Assembly: GCA_963576735.1 (NCBI GenBank)
Contig: OY755179.1
Coordinates: 2,418,001 to 2,482,000, forward strand
Direction of reading: 5' to 3'
DNA from: Bedellia somnulentella
Taxonomy: Eukaryota > Arthropoda > Insecta > Lepidoptera > Bedelliidae
DNA: 64,000 nucleotides
Shown here: positions 61,266 to 64,000 of the stretch, one piece after another
Layout: every line of letters starts with the position of its first letter
Position numbering within the stretch: position 1 is the first letter of the stretch
Made by a program: the position numbers and the translations under genes
Notes under the pieces: generated by a model
Seen by the model: the letters and a program-made list of their open reading frames with translations, nothing else
Databases searched by the model: none
What the model was told of the DNA's origin: nothing

Positions 61266-61522
61266 TCTATGCATTATTGAGGTTACAAAAAATATCCATC
61301 CTGTATTTAGATATAAATTGTATGAATAAGGGATTACATAGGTTTCTGAGAAAGTCTCCAAAAAAGATAACGCAGAAAAAACTGCAACAGTAAATAGCGC
61401 TACCTTCGATAAATATTACTCTTTAATATTTTTTTGACCTATATTCTTTATTACAAACCCAACATCCCAAACAATAATACTCGAACTTGCCTCCGTATCT
61501 GACCTTTAGAATGTCCATAACA

Positions 61523-61779
61523 TACATACATACATATACTCACGGCTATAAATCCCTTAACGGGGTAGCCAGAGCTTTGGAATGAGAAATTCCTCAGCCA
61601 CTTTTGGAAGTTGATTGGGGAAAAGATGGTAATAAGTAATAAATGTTTTTGGTGACGGGTCTCCAACCACATCGCCCAAAAATCACTTAAAAAGCCCCTA
61701 TACCCTTAGTCGCCTCTTACGATCACCCACGGGTAGAAATGGGGTAGTGTTATTCTAAGCCGACACTACACAGCAAAAT
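61523..61779 (-). repeat. Family A retroposon copy
   Basis: Full-length. Same subtype (TCCCTTAACGGGGTAGCC, GATGGTAATA) as 5905 and 29041. The 73-codon minus frame runs through it. Confidence 0.85.
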
Positions 61780-62265
61780 GTCCATAAAGATGATCTTTAT
61801 TGAGATCAAGCAAAAGATTACATAAATCTACAGGTAATTACACAAATTAGTGTACACAGAAGCACAGTAACATAATGCATAGAGAATCTCTGACATCATC
61901 AGCCTTCACTTTGGTTTTTGATTGTAAAAATGTTGAGTATGTTATCATTATCAAGTGTTTTATTGAGTTGAACCGATGATTCCGTTCTCTTTACATTTAA
62001 TATTTCATTTCTATTGTATACTTGTTAAAAGTGAGGGGTCGTGAGTTATGAATTTGCGAAATAAATAATATTGAAGCGTAATAAGAGGACGCGTTCTGTA
62101 ATTTTAGTTAATTTTATTACTGTAATGTACGTAATGTGTTATAAAGTTTTTTTTACATATAAGTGCGAGTTGAGTTACATGTTGACATACTACATTATTA
62201 AAGCGATCTAGCTCTTTTTAAAATATATACGGGCGTATTACACAGATCAAGTTAGGTCTTAGAAT
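61780..62265. other. AT-rich non-coding stretch
   Basis: No ORF, tandem repeat or element end seen. Confidence 0.3.
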
Positions 62266-62289
62266 AGTACTCCCATTGGGGGAATACAA

Positions 62290-62370
62290 ATGATTGCCCT
62301 CGGCGGGATTCTAACTCGCGACCTCCGGATCTAGAACTTACTCACGGGCGTGTCCTAGTATGACAATGTA
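62290..62370 (-). repeat. tRNA-like SINE head fragment
   Basis: Reverse complement carries GGTCGCGAGTTAGAATCCCG, a B-box-like block, preceded by GATCCGGAG. No intact cloverleaf. Confidence 0.4.
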
Positions 62371-62408
62371 CCTATGAAATTAAGCACTCAGCTTTCCATT
62401 AAAATTAA

Positions 62409-62640
62409 TACATACATACATATACTCACGGCTATAAATCCCTTAACGAAGTAGCCAGAGCTTTGGAATGATAAATTCCTCAGCCACTTTTGGAAGTTGA
62501 GTGGGGAAAAGATGATAATAATAAACGTTTTTGGTGATGGGTCTCCAACCGCATCGCCCAAAAATCCCTTAACAGCCCCAATACCGTTAGTCGCCTCTTA
62601 CGTACACCCACCGGAAGAAATGGGGTAGTGCTATTCTAAA
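62409..62640 (-). repeat. Family A retroposon copy
   Basis: Tail at left, ends at GTAGTGCTATTCTA. Confidence 0.85.
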
Positions 62641-62984
62641 AAATAATATACGGACAATATATTATACACAGATCAAGTTAGCTCCAAACTAAATAAGACT
62701 TGTATTATGGGATACTTACTCTACGATAATACTAGTGCTCCGCCCCGGCTTCGCACGGATGGAGCTTAATATTTTTTCTGCTTACCTCCTACTATATTTA
62801 GCGTAATGATATATATTCTATATCCTTTTCCTGGTTCTAAGCTACCTCTCCAACAATTTTCAGCCAGTAACTGATGAACCAGTTCTCGAATTATAAATGG
62901 TGTAACTAACATAATTTTCTTTTATATATATAGATAATTCACATATAAATAAAATCCAAGACCAAGAAATATGGTTTCTTGGTT
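62641..62984. other. AT-rich spacer with a CCCGGCTTCGCACGG block
   Basis: TGCTCCGCCCCGGCTTCGCA near 62740 resembles the terminal hairpins of the Helitron-like families here. The rest is featureless. Confidence 0.35.
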
Positions 62985-63238
62985 GGTGTAGTGTCGGCTT
63001 AGAATAGCACTACCCCATTTCTTCCGGTGGGTGTACGTAAGAGGCGACTAACGGTATTGGGCCTTTTGAGGGATTTTTGGGCGATGTGGTTGGAGACCCA
63101 TCACCAACAACCTTTATTTCACCATCTTTTCCCCACGCAACTTCCAAAAGTGGCTGAGGAATTTCTAATTCCTTAGCTCTGGCTACCCCTTCTAGGGATT
63201 TATAGCCGTGAGTATATGTATGTATGTATGTATGTATT
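62985..63238 (+). repeat. Family A retroposon copy
   Basis: Full-length, near consensus, with five TATG units. Confidence 0.85.
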
Positions 63239-63450
63239 AATTGTAAAATTGCAGGTGTGAAATAAAAACTGGTTATAAAATTAGGTTATAATTGTTTTAT
63301 TGTATTGATAAACAATGGGTGGTCTTACGGTTATAAAAGTATTAAAATTTATGTTAATGAAGAAAAAACAAGAGTGTCCTTATTTAACTTGTACAACACC
63401 ATAACTGCGAATTACGTATAGCGTCGTGTGAGGTAACCATAGAGAGATAC

Positions 63451-63663
63451 ATACATACGTATACTCACGGGTATGAATCCCTAAAAGGCCAGAGCTTCAA
63501 AATAAGAATTTCCTCAGCCAATTTTGAAAGTTGCGTGGGGAAAAGATGGTGAAAAAAAAGGTCACAGAGTCGCTCAAAAATCCCTTAAAAGCCCCAAAAC
63601 CGTTAGTTTCCTCTTACGTAACCCACCGAAAGAACTAGAGTAGTGCTATTCTAAGACGACACT
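63451..63663 (-). repeat. Family A retroposon, diverged
   Basis: TACATACGTATACTCACGGG to GCTATTCTAAGACGACACTT, with internal deletions. Confidence 0.75.
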
Positions 63664-63812
63664 TGAGTAGGGAAAAGATTTTAACATAAACAAACGTTGT
63701 CCAAACGCGCCCCCCAAAAATCTTTTAAAATGCCCCGATACCCTTAGTTGCCTTTACTATCACCCATGGGAATATATGGGGTAGTACTATTCTAAGCCGA
63801 AACTAAACAGCT
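63664..63812 (-). repeat. Family A retroposon, 5' part
   Basis: GAGTAGGGAAAAGATTTTAA to AAGCCGAAACTAAACAGC. It abuts the preceding copy. Confidence 0.7.
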
Positions 63813-64000
63813 TATAATAATAAACAGACCACACATATTTAGAAACCACAGATATTTAAACCACATAGAAATAGCATATTACTATTCAGCAGATGTCTCT
63901 ACCCATGATCTAATAAAACATGGACTGGGTATGTAGCTACTTTATACGATAAGCTTAGAATTGTGACGTCACCTACTACGAGTTAATTTTCTTTATTGAA

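Noticed and set aside
1..64000. A host protein-coding gene with exons
   Set aside because: Every frame with recognisable domains belongs to a mobile element. Small exons of a host gene cannot be excluded by eye, but none could be supported.

Overview
The window is nuclear DNA of an animal, most probably a moth or butterfly. The evidence is a very dense mix of retroposons with (TATG)n and (TTATG)n tails, a BEL/Pao retrotransposon, TTAA-flanked insertions, Helitrons, and dispersed 5S rRNA copies. I see no convincing single-copy host gene, no CRISPR array and no bacterial-type operon. Nearly every long reading frame belongs to a mobile element, so the window reads as an accessory, repeat-built region in which elements sit inside elements.

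Layout. 0-3.2 kb: a Harbinger-like MITE (259-396), copies of an abundant retroposon (family A) and a Helitron-like element with a TGTC microsatellite (1185-2412). 3.3-13.25 kb: a BEL/Pao element with gag, pol and env, near-identical 218-bp LTR parts, and a 1.36-kb TTAA-flanked insertion that splits gag at its zinc knuckle. 13.3-19.3 kb: a second Harbinger-like MITE, a LINE 3' fragment, a 5S-bearing composite repeat, a piggyBac-like transposase remnant and tRNA-derived SINEs (family B). 19.35-23.79 kb: a 4.4-kb block bounded by TTAA duplications, holding a ~144-bp satellite and other repeats. 24-32 kb: a SINE B copy, a 210-bp-arm foldback, then one arm of a multi-kb inverted duplication with a 5S copy, followed by another Helitron. 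32-43.6 kb: small DNA transposons (mariner-like, TGTCA-rich, Harbinger-like), LINE fragments and two clusters of the 14-mer GTTGCACCCGCGAT. 44.3-45.3 kb: four tRNA-like units in inverted orientation. 46.3-51 kb: a near-complete two-ORF LINE on the minus strand. 51.06-52.2 kb: a DDE integrase-domain gene with a Cys-rich C-terminal part cut off by stop codons. 52.3-61 kb: another SINE B, a 30-bp-period palindrome array, the second arm of the inverted duplication (with a nested LINE that holds a Helitron, a DNA transposon that holds a tRNA-like unit, and another 5S copy) and a degraded Helitron with a PIF1-type helicase fragment. 61-64 kb: mostly family A copies.

How the parts relate. Comparing repeat copies inside the window shows several empty sites, so insertion boundaries and target-site duplications can be read directly. 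Family A and one LINE family share the same 3' end (GTGAGTATATG followed by TATG repeats), which fits the LINE machinery mobilising family A. The 5S units are identical over 118 nt in two copies although their flanks have diverged by roughly 10%, and they keep a pol III T-run. They are either still functional, homogenised, or carried by a mobile unit.
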